Shown: piece by piece, positions 32,961-43,649 of the stretch
How the letters are laid out: each line of letters starts with the position of its first letter
Numbering within the stretch: position 1 is the first letter of the stretch
Assembly (NCBI GenBank): GCA_037893225.1
Contig: JAZGUH010000451.1
Coordinates: 3,614,001-3,678,000, forward strand
Source: Hippasteria phrygiana
Taxonomy: Eukaryota > Echinodermata > Asteroidea > Valvatida > Goniasteridae
DNA: 64,000 nt
Direction: 5' to 3'
Made by a program: the position numbers and the translations under genes
Notes under the pieces: generated by a model
The model's database searches: none
Told to the model about the DNA's origin: nothing
What the model saw: the letters and a program-made list of their open reading frames with translations, nothing else

Positions 32961-35240
32961 TTGCATGCTAGTGGCACTATCTACCTACCCACCAATTTTT
33001 ATGACGATCGGACGTACCCTTATGTGTGTTTCAGAAATGCACATTTTTGATGACGTCATGATGACGTCACACATTTTTCAAATGTATGTGAAAGAATATA
33101 GGAGCTAACAAAGCTATTACAAAAAGTATTTTGAATTTAGCATGTTCTGTTGGTGAGATATGGCTTTAAGAAACTTTGAAGTTGAAAAACTTTAATATTA
33201 CTGTAAAATCGTATGATGACGTCATCATGACGTCACCTTAATTTTCATCTATAACACGAGCTACCATACCAACATACCAGGTTTGAAGGCAATCGGACCT
33301 ACCGTTCTCTAGATATAGGCTCTTGAAAAATGCACATTTAAGATGACGTCACATGACACGTGATGACGTCATCATGACGTCACGTTTCGGCTTACATTTT
33401 CAGCTGAGGGTCTATGTTTGTGTTAAGTCTGATTAAGATCCGAGGTTGTTTAGTGACCAAAGTGCCACTTACAAAATTCGTGTACAAAGTCCATGGGATT
33501 TGGGATAGAACTAAAAAATTCACAGAAAATCAGCCGATGACGTCATCATGACGTCACCTCGGATTTTACATGCTATTAGCACTATCTACCTACCCACTAA
33601 TTTTTATGACGATCGGACGTACCCTTATGTGTGTTTCAGAAATGCACATTTTTGATGACGTCATGATGACGTCACACATTTTTCAAATGTATGTGAAAGA
33701 ATATAGGAGCTAACAAAGCTATTACAAAAAGAATTTTGAATTTAGCATGTTCTGTTGGTGAGATATGGCTTTAAGAAACTTTGAAGTTCAAAAACTTTAA
33801 TATTACTGTAAAATCGTATGATGACGTGATCATGACGTCACCTTAATTTTCATCTATAACACGAGCTACCATACCAACATACCAGGTTTGAAGGCAATCG
33901 GACCTACCGTTCTCTAGATATAGGCCCTAGAAAAATGCACATTTAAGATGACGTCACATGACACGTGATGACGTCATCATGACGTCACGTTTCGGCTTAC
34001 ATTTTCAGCTGAGGGTCTATGTTTGTGTTAAGTCTGATTAAGATCCGAGGTTGTTTAGTGACCAAAGTGCCACTTACAAAATTCGTGTACAAAGTCTATG
34101 GGATTTGGGATAGAACTAAAAAATTCACAGAAAATCAGCCGATGACGTCATCATGACGTCACCTCGGATTTTACATGCTAGTAGCACTATCTACCTACCC
34201 ACTAATTTTTATGACGATCGGACGTACCCTTATGTGTGTTTCAGAAATGCACATTTTTGATGACGTCATGATGACGTCACACATTTTTCAAATGTATGTG
34301 AAAGAATATAGGAGCTAACAAAGCTATTACAAAAAGAATTTTGAATTTAGCATGTTCTGTTGGTGAGATATGGCTTTAAGAAACTTTGAAGTTGAAAAAC
34401 TTTAATATTACTGTAAAATCGTATGATGACGTCATCATGACGTCACCTTAATTTTCATCTATAACACGAGCTCCCATAACATACCAGGTTTGAAGGCAAT
34501 CGGACCTACCGTTCTCTAGATATAGGCCCTTGAAAAATGCACATTTAAGATGACGTCACATGACACGTGATGACGTCATCATGACGTCACGTTTCGGCTT
34601 ACATTTTCAGCTGAGGGTCTATGTTTGTGTTAAGTCTGATTAAGATCCGAGGTTGTTTAGTGACCAAAGTGCCACTTACAAAATTCGTGTACAAAGTCTA
34701 TGGGATTTGGGATAGAACTAAAAAATTCACAGAAAATCAGCCGATGACGTCATCATGACGTCACCTCGGATTTTACATGCTAGTAGCACTATCTACCTAC
34801 CCACTAATTTTTATGACGATCGGACGTACCCTTATGTGTGTTTCAGAAATGCACATTTTTGATGACGTCATGATGACGTCACACATTTTTCAAATGTATG
34901 TGAAAGAATATAGGAGCTAACAAAGCTATTACAAAAAGAATTTTGAATTTAGCATGTTCTGTTGATGAGATATGGCTTTAAGAAACTTTGAATTTCAAAA
35001 ACTTAAAAATTACTATGAAATCGTATGATGACGTCATCTTGACGTCACCTCAAATTTCATCTATAACACGAGCTAGCCTACCAAAATATCAGGTTTCAAG
35101 GAAATCGGACCTACCGTTCTCTAGATATGGGCCCTTGAAAAACGCACATTTAAGATGACGTCACGTGACACGTGATGACGTCATCATGACGTCACTCTTC
35201 GACATACTATTTCAGCTTAGGGTCTATGTTTGAGGTAAGT
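32930..35240. repeat. Higher-order satellite of 605-bp units, second array
   Basis: CACAGAAAATCAGCCGATGA recurs near 33522, 34126 and 34730, again with the 602/605-bp length variants. The last unit grades into the same divergent end sequence as at 28800-29190, so both arrays end alike. Confidence 0.92.
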
Positions 35241-35324
35241 TTGGTTAAGATCTGAAGTTTTTTAAGACCTAAAGTGCCGCGGAGAAAATTCGTGTACAAA
35301 GTCTATGGGCTTTTGGTCAGAACT

Positions 35325-35510
35325 AAAAGAAGAAGAAAAAAAAAAAAAATCAGAACAAAAACAAAGCCTTTTCCGAAGGATTTCGGAAAAGCCAAAAATC
35401 AGAACAAAAACAAAGCCTTTTCCGAAGGATTTCGGAAAAGCCAAAAAGAAAAAAAAAAAAATCTTAACGAAAACAAGGGCTGTTTCGAAAAACTTTCGAA
35501 ACAGCCAAAA
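35325..35510. repeat. A-rich border with three short hairpins
   Basis: Two direct copies of an A-rich phrase plus hairpin CTTTTCCGAA-GGAT-TTCGGAAAAG (35370 and 35420), then GGCTGTTTCGAAA-AACT-TTTCGAAACAGCC type hairpin near 35479-35508. Comparable A-rich-plus-hairpin borders occur at 22120-22180, 29180-29245 and 31255-31360. Confidence 0.8.
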
Positions 35511-36910
35511 ATGAAATCCAACTCTGTCTAAAAAAAACAGCTCTGAAAAAAAATCACTGGACCAGCAACAAATTAGAGCATATCGCAGATATGTCAGGAC
35601 TGTTTTTACCCTTATTATGTAACCGAATATAGTTGGGAACTTCAAAAATACCAATTGTTTCAATTAAAATTAGTTACTGTTTCAATAACTTCAAAATATT
35701 TTCAAAATATATACAACGAACGCCTGGGCCTATATCTCTTTTGAGTGGTTTCAGTTACCTCATCTCATTTTATTCTATTTTTCAAACTGGCCATATCGGC
35801 ACAGTATCCGAACATATGAAAATTATCCAGACATCTTTTGAAGAAAAAGAAAATGTAAAAAACCTTGATTTTGTGGTTCACTGTTTTACCCAATACGAGA
35901 CAAAGCTGGAACAAATTACCAAACATAGACACCCACAGAGTGACATAAAATGGACCACTAACAAATGTTAGTGGTCCAGAAGTTTTTCCGGAACTTTATG
36001 TAATGACTCAATACAAATTATTTATTTACATCTACATTCGTTAAAATCGCATCCACGGCACTTTCGTCAAAGACCTTGTTTTTTCTCAAAGTCTGACGAA
36101 AGCCGTCAAATAATTACACGATAAGATTTGTTTGCTCTTTCCTGAAGTAGTGTATTAAGCACTACATGCTCGGAGATTTAGACTTTTTGTAAACAGAGGT
36201 GAAGAATCGCATAACATCTTCTTTCGTATTCAAATATTGAAAATTTCCATCTGAAACCGTGACTTCGTGATGGCAGGATAGGGCTGAATATAAAGCTAAA
36301 GCGCGACATTGTTCAGTATGTAGTGTTTAGTAAATTACTGTAGCATTTGTACAATTGATATCTAGAGTAATGTGCATGTATAATAAATCACGTCTATTTA
36401 GTCTGGTTCCCATTTCTGTCAATTCGTGATTACTTACACCAAGTTTCCAGTAACTGAGTGAATTTTGTTTTATACCCTGTATATTTAGGGGAAAAAGCAG
36501 GGTTATTTTAAGGGACATCAGCGTAACGTGTTCATGAGTCGCAGCTTGCACCGTTTGTTTTTACGGGATTGCGCAGGCGTCCAAACTGCAAGGAAATTCC
36601 CGTAAATTGTTTTTGTTTTTGTACAGTTACAAGAAAACGTTTTCAGGATGATAGCATACCATTAACAAAATCGTATCTTTGTATGTTTGCTTCAAATTGA
36701 ATTGTTGCTGTGAGAGTGCCAGTGGGTGGGCAGTCAAGGGAAAAAAATGCAACCTGCAATCTTGGACAAAACAGTAGACAACAACCAGGCATCGCTAGGA
36801 TTGTTATCTAGAGGGGGGCAAAGCACTCATCAGAAAACAGCAAAGGGAGAAATCACCGGCCGTGGAAAAATCGAAAGGGGAGGGGTGCTGGACATCACTC
36901 GACACTTTGT
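35511..36910. other. Unique-looking DNA; no gene recognised
   Basis: A 112-codon plus-strand frame (35633-35971) has no motif. A perfect hairpin, TGGACCACTAACA-AA-TGTTAGTGGTCCA, lies at 35952-35979. The rest is AT-rich without recognisable features. Confidence 0.5.
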
Positions 36911-37519
36911 TTAAAGGGACACATTGCTTTGGATTTTGCGATTTGGGCTATAAAACTGAAATGGATATGGTTGGGAAGCTTTTTTAAAAGTAGAATATAA
37001 AGATTCACATAACTATCGCTTCAAATTGCGTGGTTTTTGTTTAATTTCGTGACAAATAACGGTCCGCCATTTTGTAGAACCAAATTTTTGACTCCACAAA
37101 ATGGCGGACCGTGTTCACCAGTCGTATTTCCAGTCGCATCTGGTTGAAGTACGTTCTGTTGATCCATTTTGATGTGCTGTGGCACGGCGCGCAGCACTGG
37201 TGATATGTGTCGCGAGGTAGAGAATTGTACCTGGCGATCATCTGATAGGTTCACAAGGCCACTGGCTGCGGCGCCAGCCTAAAGAATCTTACAGCGTATT
37301 TTGCGCATTATTTAGACGGTGGTATTTAGTACTGGAAATAAGTCTATGTTTTGCGGGTCAGATGTCAGGGGTAAGACGCAAATTTTTTGTTTTGTAATCA
37401 CTAATCACTAATTACAACACATTATACGTGTTTTTTTGCATGAACAACTCTTATAAAAGATAAGGAACATTTCCAAACAGCAAAATTTCATGACATTTGA
37501 AGGCAATGTGTCCCTTTAA
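36911..37519. mobile_element. 601-bp MITE with TTAA target sites
   Basis: Interior 36915-37515 begins AGGGACACATTGC and ends GCAATGTGTCCCT, bordered by TTAA. The ends resemble the AGG-starting termini of the THAP elements, so a Kolobok-like non-autonomous element is the best guess. The centre holds a second inverted repeat: ACGGTCCGCCATTTTGT (about 37059) facing ACAAAATGGCGGACCGT (about 37097). No coding region. Confidence 0.82.
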
Positions 37520-38074
37520 GACCGCGATACGTAGGCCTATTATAGCCGCATTTTAGTCCCCTTTCAACAGGTTTCCAGTGTTTTAAATACCGTATACATT
37601 CAATACACCGATCCAGTAAGCGCGCGCGTCACATGCGCGTGCACGCATGTCGGACGTTTTTGAACGCATCTCGGACATAAACCACGAATGTGATTGGTCA
37701 GAACACCATCGGGCGCCGCTCACTGGATACGACATTGACTTCGACCCTCTTATATTTATTTTTATTTTTATTTTCCCCTTTTGTATTTCCAGGGGAGGGG
37801 GAATGCCCCCCCCCCCCCCCCCCCCTCGCGACGCCCATGACTACAACCCGTTTCCCCCGCTCAATGTTGACGTTCGTTGTTAGATGTGTCGCCATTACCA
37901 TGTGCACTAGATCGTAGACTTTTTACAACATTAGATGAGAGGGTGGGTCCCAACGAGTTTTGTCCATGATAGAATTGTAGTTTCGCGAGTATTGCCCGTT
38001 TGCGAATTTTCCCAAGATCTTGTCATTTTTTCTTGGGCAAAAGTGTGTATTACGCTTGGGCAAAAGTTTTGTTT
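37520..38074. other. Unassigned stretch with a C run
   Basis: Contains CG-rich dinucleotide tracts near 37618-37645, an AT-rich T/A ladder (37755-37775) and a 21-base C run (37805-37825). The 78-codon frame at 37647-37883 is partly translated from these and is not credible. Confidence 0.5.
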
Positions 38075-38990
38075 TTCTTGTGTCCAAGTGTATTTCAAAA
38101 CATAAAGAACAAGGGAAATGGATGTAAAAATCTGTTTTTGTGTAAGTTTGTATCATCTGTACCTCGTTTTAAAAAACTAAGCTCCGGCCGCAACACATCA
38201 TTGTATAATGTACCGGTACTGTACATATTGAACATGGTCAATAGCCTATTTGTTTCGGGAAATGGACATTTGATGAGAATGGTTAGTTATAAATTTTTAA
38301 TAGGTACAAAATAGCCACAAGGCATCGGTAAATAGGCCAGCTAAATTGGACAGGATTACAATAATGTATTGCGATAATATAAGGGGAAATGTATTTAGAA
38401 GGGGGTGGCGGCCCCGCCCCCTCCGCATTATTCGCGCCGCTCTTAAGTCAATTAGTCAGATCCGAAATTACTCTTAAGTTACATTCTATAGAAACTGGTT
38501 TTACATGTTGTTCTCTATCGTCGTGTTGCAACTGTATCAGCGAAAAGGAACGGGAGGGGTTACAGCCACGCCCCCTCCTGTACAAAGTTTTTTTTCCGTC
38601 TGGCGGGCACACTCCACCACTAAAAATATCTGGCAGTGGTCATTCATGATACAATGATGTGTTGCGGCCGGAGCTTAGTTTTTTAAAACGAGGTACAGAT
38701 GATACAAACTTACAAAAACAGATTTTTACATCCATTTCCCTTGTTCTTTATGCTTTGAAATACACTTGGACACAAGAACAAACGTGCTTACATTATAACA
38801 CTTGTTATTTTCACCCTTTTGTGGGCGTGGTCTAAATATGTAGAGCAGGGTGCGAACAGAGCACTCTGATTAAAACAAGAAAAACTAAATTTCAGGCAAA
38901 ACACAGTTTCTGCATTAACTGTGTTAATAGTGCACTGCAAAGATGATTTTGAAAAAGATTGTGTAAATCAATAACATTACGTTTTAAACT
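38075..38990. mobile_element. Inverted-repeat element, copy 1
   Basis: Arm 38075-38206 (with AACAAGGGAAATGGATGTAA and CTAAGCTCCGGCCGCAACAC) returns inverted at about 38648-38782. The interior carries TAGCCACAAGGCATCGG and AGCGAAAAGGAACGGGAGG. Related copies lie at 41510-42262 and, inverted, at 62075-62790. No coding region; a MITE-like family with long foldback arms. Confidence 0.8.
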
Positions 38991-40364
38991 TACGCAAGTT
39001 ATTTTTCAATGAAAAATGACAGTGGTGTACATGGTATAAGAAAAAAACACGTGGGTGACACACGTACATGTAGGAATGGATGGAGAAACATAAGAGATAA
39101 AGAGCAAAGAGGGGAGAGGCACATCAAATAGAGTAAGGAGTGGGAAAATTGTGACACTGACAGCAAGAATGTGGCTGGGGTGAGAATAGAGGGGGGGGGG
39201 GAGGTGGGAGGAGTAGGGCACAGGAGAGGCAAAAAATGGGCCCGGAGGTGGTTAACAGGCAACGGAGGGAATAGAGGGAAGGGAAGACATGAAAGAAGGA
39301 AAGAAACCAGGGACTGATCCATGAATTATTGCGGGGGGGGGGGGGGGGGGGAGGTCAGACCCGTCAATCTTTTGTTATGTCCGATTTTTGCGGACAGCCG
39401 GACATAATATATGTGATCCGCTCTGGAAAAAGGTATATTATGTCGCAAAATATGAAAAATTAGTTTTATGTATGTTTGGAAAGCCTGCAATGTAAGCTTC
39501 CATTTGGTACATGACAGAGCTCCAAAGCCCTTTCTGTTCTGGAGATATCACGTTTTTGCATATTGATTAGTTCTATAGAGTTTAAATTGCACAACAGAGA
39601 AAACAGGCTTTGAAATAGCTAGTTCTAGTACAATGCAATGAAACAATGCACTTTAAAAAGGTTATATTTTCACTTTATTCACTGAAATCAACGTTGTTGT
39701 GCACCAAACCTGAAACTTTAGATATTTAAGATGTCATTAAAAAAAAAAAAAGGAATTTTTGACGAAAAATTTCACCCTCTCAATGTTGAAAGGACCATTA
39801 TACGTAAATGCATAGCGCGACTTATATCACCTTTTTCTGGAGCAGGTCACATATTATAGGTAATGCAGCACATTGTGACTGATGCACTTACCATTAACGT
39901 TCACTACATACAGATAATAACCCCTGCAGAATGTTATCTTTTTGTATTATTACTGTAATTATTATAATTGATTTTGGGTCGAAGCAGGAGGGGTTTCGAC
40001 CACTCCAACACCCCTCCCCGGATCCTCCCCTGGAAACCCTGACAGTGATAGACCAGTATTAGAGTATAGGCGTTCCGTAACCTACGATATCTGATTATCC
40101 GAGCTGAAGTCCCCACCATGGATGCCCCTATTACCACTCAGCATGGTACATTTAAGTGCAGAAGTTCCAAATTATTGGTTTGCGAGAATCACATACAGGA
40201 GTCCGACACCATTCAGAGGATTTGTTGGCTCATTTAATGTCTTCCCCTTCCCTTAACCCTTGCCACACTTATACCATCTCCTATAGAGTACCGAAGTGAT
40301 GACGTTAATCAATGCAATGTTTAGAACAAGAATACATTCTAAACTGCATTTGTTTGGAACCAGT
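38991..40364. other. Unassigned stretch with G runs
   Basis: G runs at about 39190-39199 and 39331-39350, the latter preceded by GGGACTGATCCATGAATTAT, similar to the CAGGGGCGGATCCAGGAATT phrase near other runs. Purine-rich 39060-39310 makes spurious minus-strand frames. No gene recognised. Confidence 0.5.
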
Positions 40365-40825
40365 TGTCGCGCCAACTGACGTCAGACTTCGGTACTCTAT
40401 TAATCCTACTTCTGGCCACTTTTTGTCCGCCATCCTTATCTCCCACCCATCTCTTTCATCCTCGCCCAAACAAAACTCTTTTGTTCCTTGCGGGTCATTT
40501 CCCTCCATTTGATGTTCACCTGTCTGTCTCTCCTCTATAGTCCTTAGCCTAATCTCTCTTTTATATGCCCCGCACGTTATTCATGTAAATGCAATTTTGA
40601 GTTTTGCCCTTCATTTTATAAATATAGTATTATATACACATTGTGTACAGGTTCTGTATATACTTCCGAGGACAAGAGGAGAAAGAAAATACAAAGAAAC
40701 CTTTAAGTCCTCGCAAGTCAAGTCTTTTGTTGAAATCGGTCCTTGGAAGTAAAAATACGTGCTCAGCTATGGGGTTGGGTTACATTAAAGGGACAATAAA
40801 GAACACAACGCGTTGTCCTCGGAAG

Positions 40826-41213
40826 CAGTGGCGCACCCAAGGGGGGCTCAAATACAAGCCCCCCCCCCCCCCCCCCCCCCCGCCCAGAGGTTGTCAATTT
40901 TTATTTGTTTATTATTATTATTATTATTATTGTTTTTTTTTAGTCATAGGAATTGACCGTGGTGATATGTATGTGGCTATGGGGGTCTAAATGGCGCCAC
41001 CAACGTCAAAAGAGTCCATACACCCCCCCCCCCCCCCCCCCCTTTTCAAAATTATTTTCCGGGGGCAAAAAATATGGGGCAACATTTGTTGAAAAATGTC
41101 AACATTCTTACAAATAAAATTTCAAAAATTGGTGACCCCACCCCTACGCCCCCCCCCCCCCCCCCCCCCCCCCACCACCTCCCCTCCAAAGTCAAATCCT
41201 GGATGCGCCACTG
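40826..41213 (+). mobile_element. hAT-like MITE with C runs
   Basis: Starts CAGTGGCGCACCCAAGG and ends as the complement of CAGTGGCGCATCCAGGA. Flanking 8-mers CTCGGAAG and TTTGGAAG agree at six of eight places, fitting the 8-bp target duplication of hAT elements, whose termini typically start CAG-G-G. Inside are three C runs (about 40859-40880, 41022-41042, 41149-41173) and an ATT microsatellite. Confidence 0.7.
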
Positions 41214-41509
41214 TTTGGAAGTATTGGGAAAGTACGACTGTGTGTACTCACACGAATATACACCTGCCAACTTACAATGTACATCCATTGTTCGTTTTTT
41301 ATATGAACACTGTATATACACCCGAGAGTATCACACTGTTATTTGCCTTTAAGGAAAAACGTGCCTAAGTTCAAGACGTTAGGCCAGCTTATTGTATTGA
41401 TTTACACAATCTGTTAAAAAGAAATCACAATTAACATAGTTAACAATGCAGAATTGGTGTTTTGCCAGCAAAATCTCAAAATTTCCTTGCTTGAAGTGCT
41501 TTATTCACA

Positions 41510-42262
41510 TCCTGTCTGACATATTTAGGCTACGCCCATAAAAGGGTGAAAATAACAAGTGTTGTAATGTAAGAATGTAAGAATCTTGTGTCCAAGTGTA
41601 TTTCACATCATAAAGAACAAGGGAAATGGATGTAAAAAACTGTTTTTGTAAGTTTCTATTAGCTGTACTTTTTTGAAAAACTAAGCTTCGGCCCCATCAC
41701 ATATAATATAATTATTGTTAGTACTGTACATATCGAACATGGTCAATAGCCTACTTGTTTCGGGAAATAGATATTTGATGAGAATAGCGTGTTTAAGTTT
41801 TTTAATGTGTATAAAATAGCCACAAGGCATCGGCAAATATGCAAGGAAAATTTGACAGGATTAAAAGAATGTATTGCGATGATATAAGCGAAAATGTATT
41901 TGGAAGGGGTGGCGGCCACGCCCCCTCCGCACTATTCGCGCCGCTCTTGAGGCCTTGCAAATACAGGTCTTATTTTGCCTATGGATAAGAACAAAACAAA
42001 CAGGTTAAATGCCCCCCCCCCCCCCCCCCCCCCGCAAAAATTCCTGGATCCGCCCCTGCTGATCTTAAATGACTCTTACGTTACATTTTGTCAAGGCATC
42101 TATAGAAACTGGTTTCACATTTTTCTCTGTCGCCGCGTTGCAACTGTATCAGCGAAAAGGAACGGGAGGAGGTTACGGCCACGCCCCCTCCTGTACAGGT
42201 TTTTTTTCGTCTGGCGAGCACACTCCAAAACTGAAAATGTCTGGCAGTGGCCATTCATGATA
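41510..42262. mobile_element. Inverted-repeat element, copy 2
   Basis: Shares with 38075-38990 the phrases TGTCCAAGTGTATTTCA, AACAAGGGAAATGGATGTAA, TAGCCACAAGGCATCGG and AGCGAAAAGGAACGGGAGG, but ends at CATTCATGATAC without the right foldback arm. About 110 bp with a C run (42011-42033) and CCTGGATCCGCCCCTG is inserted relative to copy 1. Confidence 0.75.
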
Positions 42263-42295
42263 CCTGGGACTATGCCGAACATTTTCCAGTAGGTT

Positions 42296-42952
42296 TCATC
42301 GGGTTAACTCACCAGCTGGGCTAGGCCAAATTTGGGGGCCCTTTGTAATGGCCCTCCTGACCACATCCCGGGGATAACATGTGCCACGATTGAAGCCACG
42401 TCTGCGACCACGGTTTGCACTAGCAGTGTCAAAACCATGAACTCTCGAACTCAAGTTGTTCGTCTCCTGTATAGCCTTACATGCCTGTACCAGAAAGCAA
42501 ACCATCGTTTACTTGCTCCTCTTGAACATGCAAAATGCTGTCTATGTCGCCTTCACAAAGACTGTCGCCCCTTTCGGGCACGATATCACTGCTCGGGTAC
42601 GAAATTGCCTTTTAAGGTCTCGTCGTATATGGCTTCAAAACATGCATCATCGCGCGAAGCGGGTGTGGTTCGCGCAATAGCATAAGTGAGTGAAGCGACC
42701 GTTTTCTGCAAGTTTGCCACGCTTACGCGCAAAAGTCAGTTTGATCAGCAGTTGTCGCAGTACTAGCGCCGTGGCGAGGAACGCTTTGCATTGCAGAAGA
42801 ATTAGTGTTTTGGGTTTGGTTTGCCTTTTAGACGGAGTGAGTACAACGCTGGCTGGAGCTTGTTGCGTGAGAGCAGATAGGTCTTTTTCTAGTTGTGTGA
42901 ATAAGCACTCGCCATCCGACGGATCTACATGAATTTCAACCTCATCTGCCAT
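42296..42952 (-). pseudogene. Gag-like ORF, left-arm copy, internally deleted (DIRS/Ngaro type?)
   Basis: Starts MADEVEIHVDPSDGECLFTQ in a good context (CCAACATGGC). A frameshift near 42790 and stops follow, and the C-terminal part reads an Arg/Gly-rich segment (ANRGRRRGFNRG) ending at 42296. Relative to the right-arm copy, 803 bp are missing at a CTG (near 42499), which removes the acidic middle (SEIASLVEGDDKIGPAITEK). The layout (acidic N-terminus, EKLAE-type helix, Arg/Gly tail) resembles ORF1 of DIRS/Ngaro-like elements of marine invertebrates from memory; no tyrosine recombinase is present to confirm it. Confidence 0.5.
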
Positions 42953-43649
42953 GTTGGCAAAACTGTCTAGCCACGAACGGTGGTCCAGAGGCGATGTGTG
43001 GTAAAAAATACCCCAGAGTATCCGCACTACCGGCGACACTGAACACCAGAAATACACTGATGAGCGAGCATGAAAGGGTCCGTTATTCAGGGTGTCCTAA
43101 AAAAAAAGGAAACCGAGATTAATCTGTTTATTTCTCAGATACTGCTCAATTTTGTTTAAAATGGTAACCACTATCTATTACTTAATGATGTCCTCTTTTT
43201 TATGACACCAAGAAATCTATGCTACCGTCACGGATGACTGAGCACAAAGCTGTGCAACAGACCATGTCAAAAATGGCTTTGTACCAGACGCACCACAGTT
43301 CTATTTGCACAGTGTTCAGCATGTCTAAAAATAAGAACAAAGACCAGTACGTAAAGACCAAAATCATTTCTTCAATGATTAAACAGTTGGAGGCTTATCT
43401 CTGTCCCAACCTAACCCAGTGTCCTTCAACATCCCCCCCCCCCCCCCATTTCTTTCAACGCAAACTTCTGCCCTGGTTCTCATTGCTCTGACCGCATTCC
43501 TGATTACGTCTCTCTGTCCTCTTCAGGTCTCAACTGCAGCCACGATTCTAGCACGTACACTTTGTAAAAACGTTGGGCAAGGAAAAGTTTGGCAAATATG
43601 ATTTACCCAGAGGTTGGCAATTTCTATTACAAATATTGGACATTTTCCA
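42953..43649. other. Unassigned arm sequence (mirror 59907-60584)
   Basis: Contains CAGGGTGTCCTAAAAAAAAA at about 43089 (mirror near 60445), resembling transposon ends, and a C run at 43432-43447. Open frames near 43219-43601 are low-complexity. No gene recognised. Confidence 0.5.

Larger units (their letters stand above)
19140..35510. repeat. 16-kb CRE-rich satellite domain
   Basis: A continuous domain of related tandem repeats in which nearly every subunit carries paired TGACGTCA palindromes, usually as TGACGTCATCATGACGTCA or with TGA as the three-base linker. Subdomains with 150-, 400- and 605-bp units are listed separately. Open reading frames are short and uninteresting. TGACGTCA is the consensus binding site of CREB/ATF bZIP factors, so the domain contains a very large number of potential sites. 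Confidence 0.93.

Noticed and set aside
19140..35510. CRISPR array or prokaryotic operator array
   Set aside because: Unit lengths of 150-605 bp with no spacer/repeat alternation, in clearly eukaryotic DNA.
35262..35663. 133-codon minus-strand frame rich in Phe
   Set aside because: Translation of the A-rich hairpin border.
37647..37917. Plus-strand frames of 75-78 codons
   Set aside because: They run through the T/A ladder and C run; no domain.
39000..39322. Minus-strand frames of 71-107 codons
   Set aside because: Derived from purine-rich low-complexity DNA with a G run.
40785..40805. A further TTAA element starting TTAAAGGGACAATAAAG
   Set aside because: The complementary end appears only in the mirror palindrome arm, not as a partner in the same arm.
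40643..41368. Plus-strand frames near the hAT-like MITE
   Set aside because: Poly-proline or similar translations of C runs.
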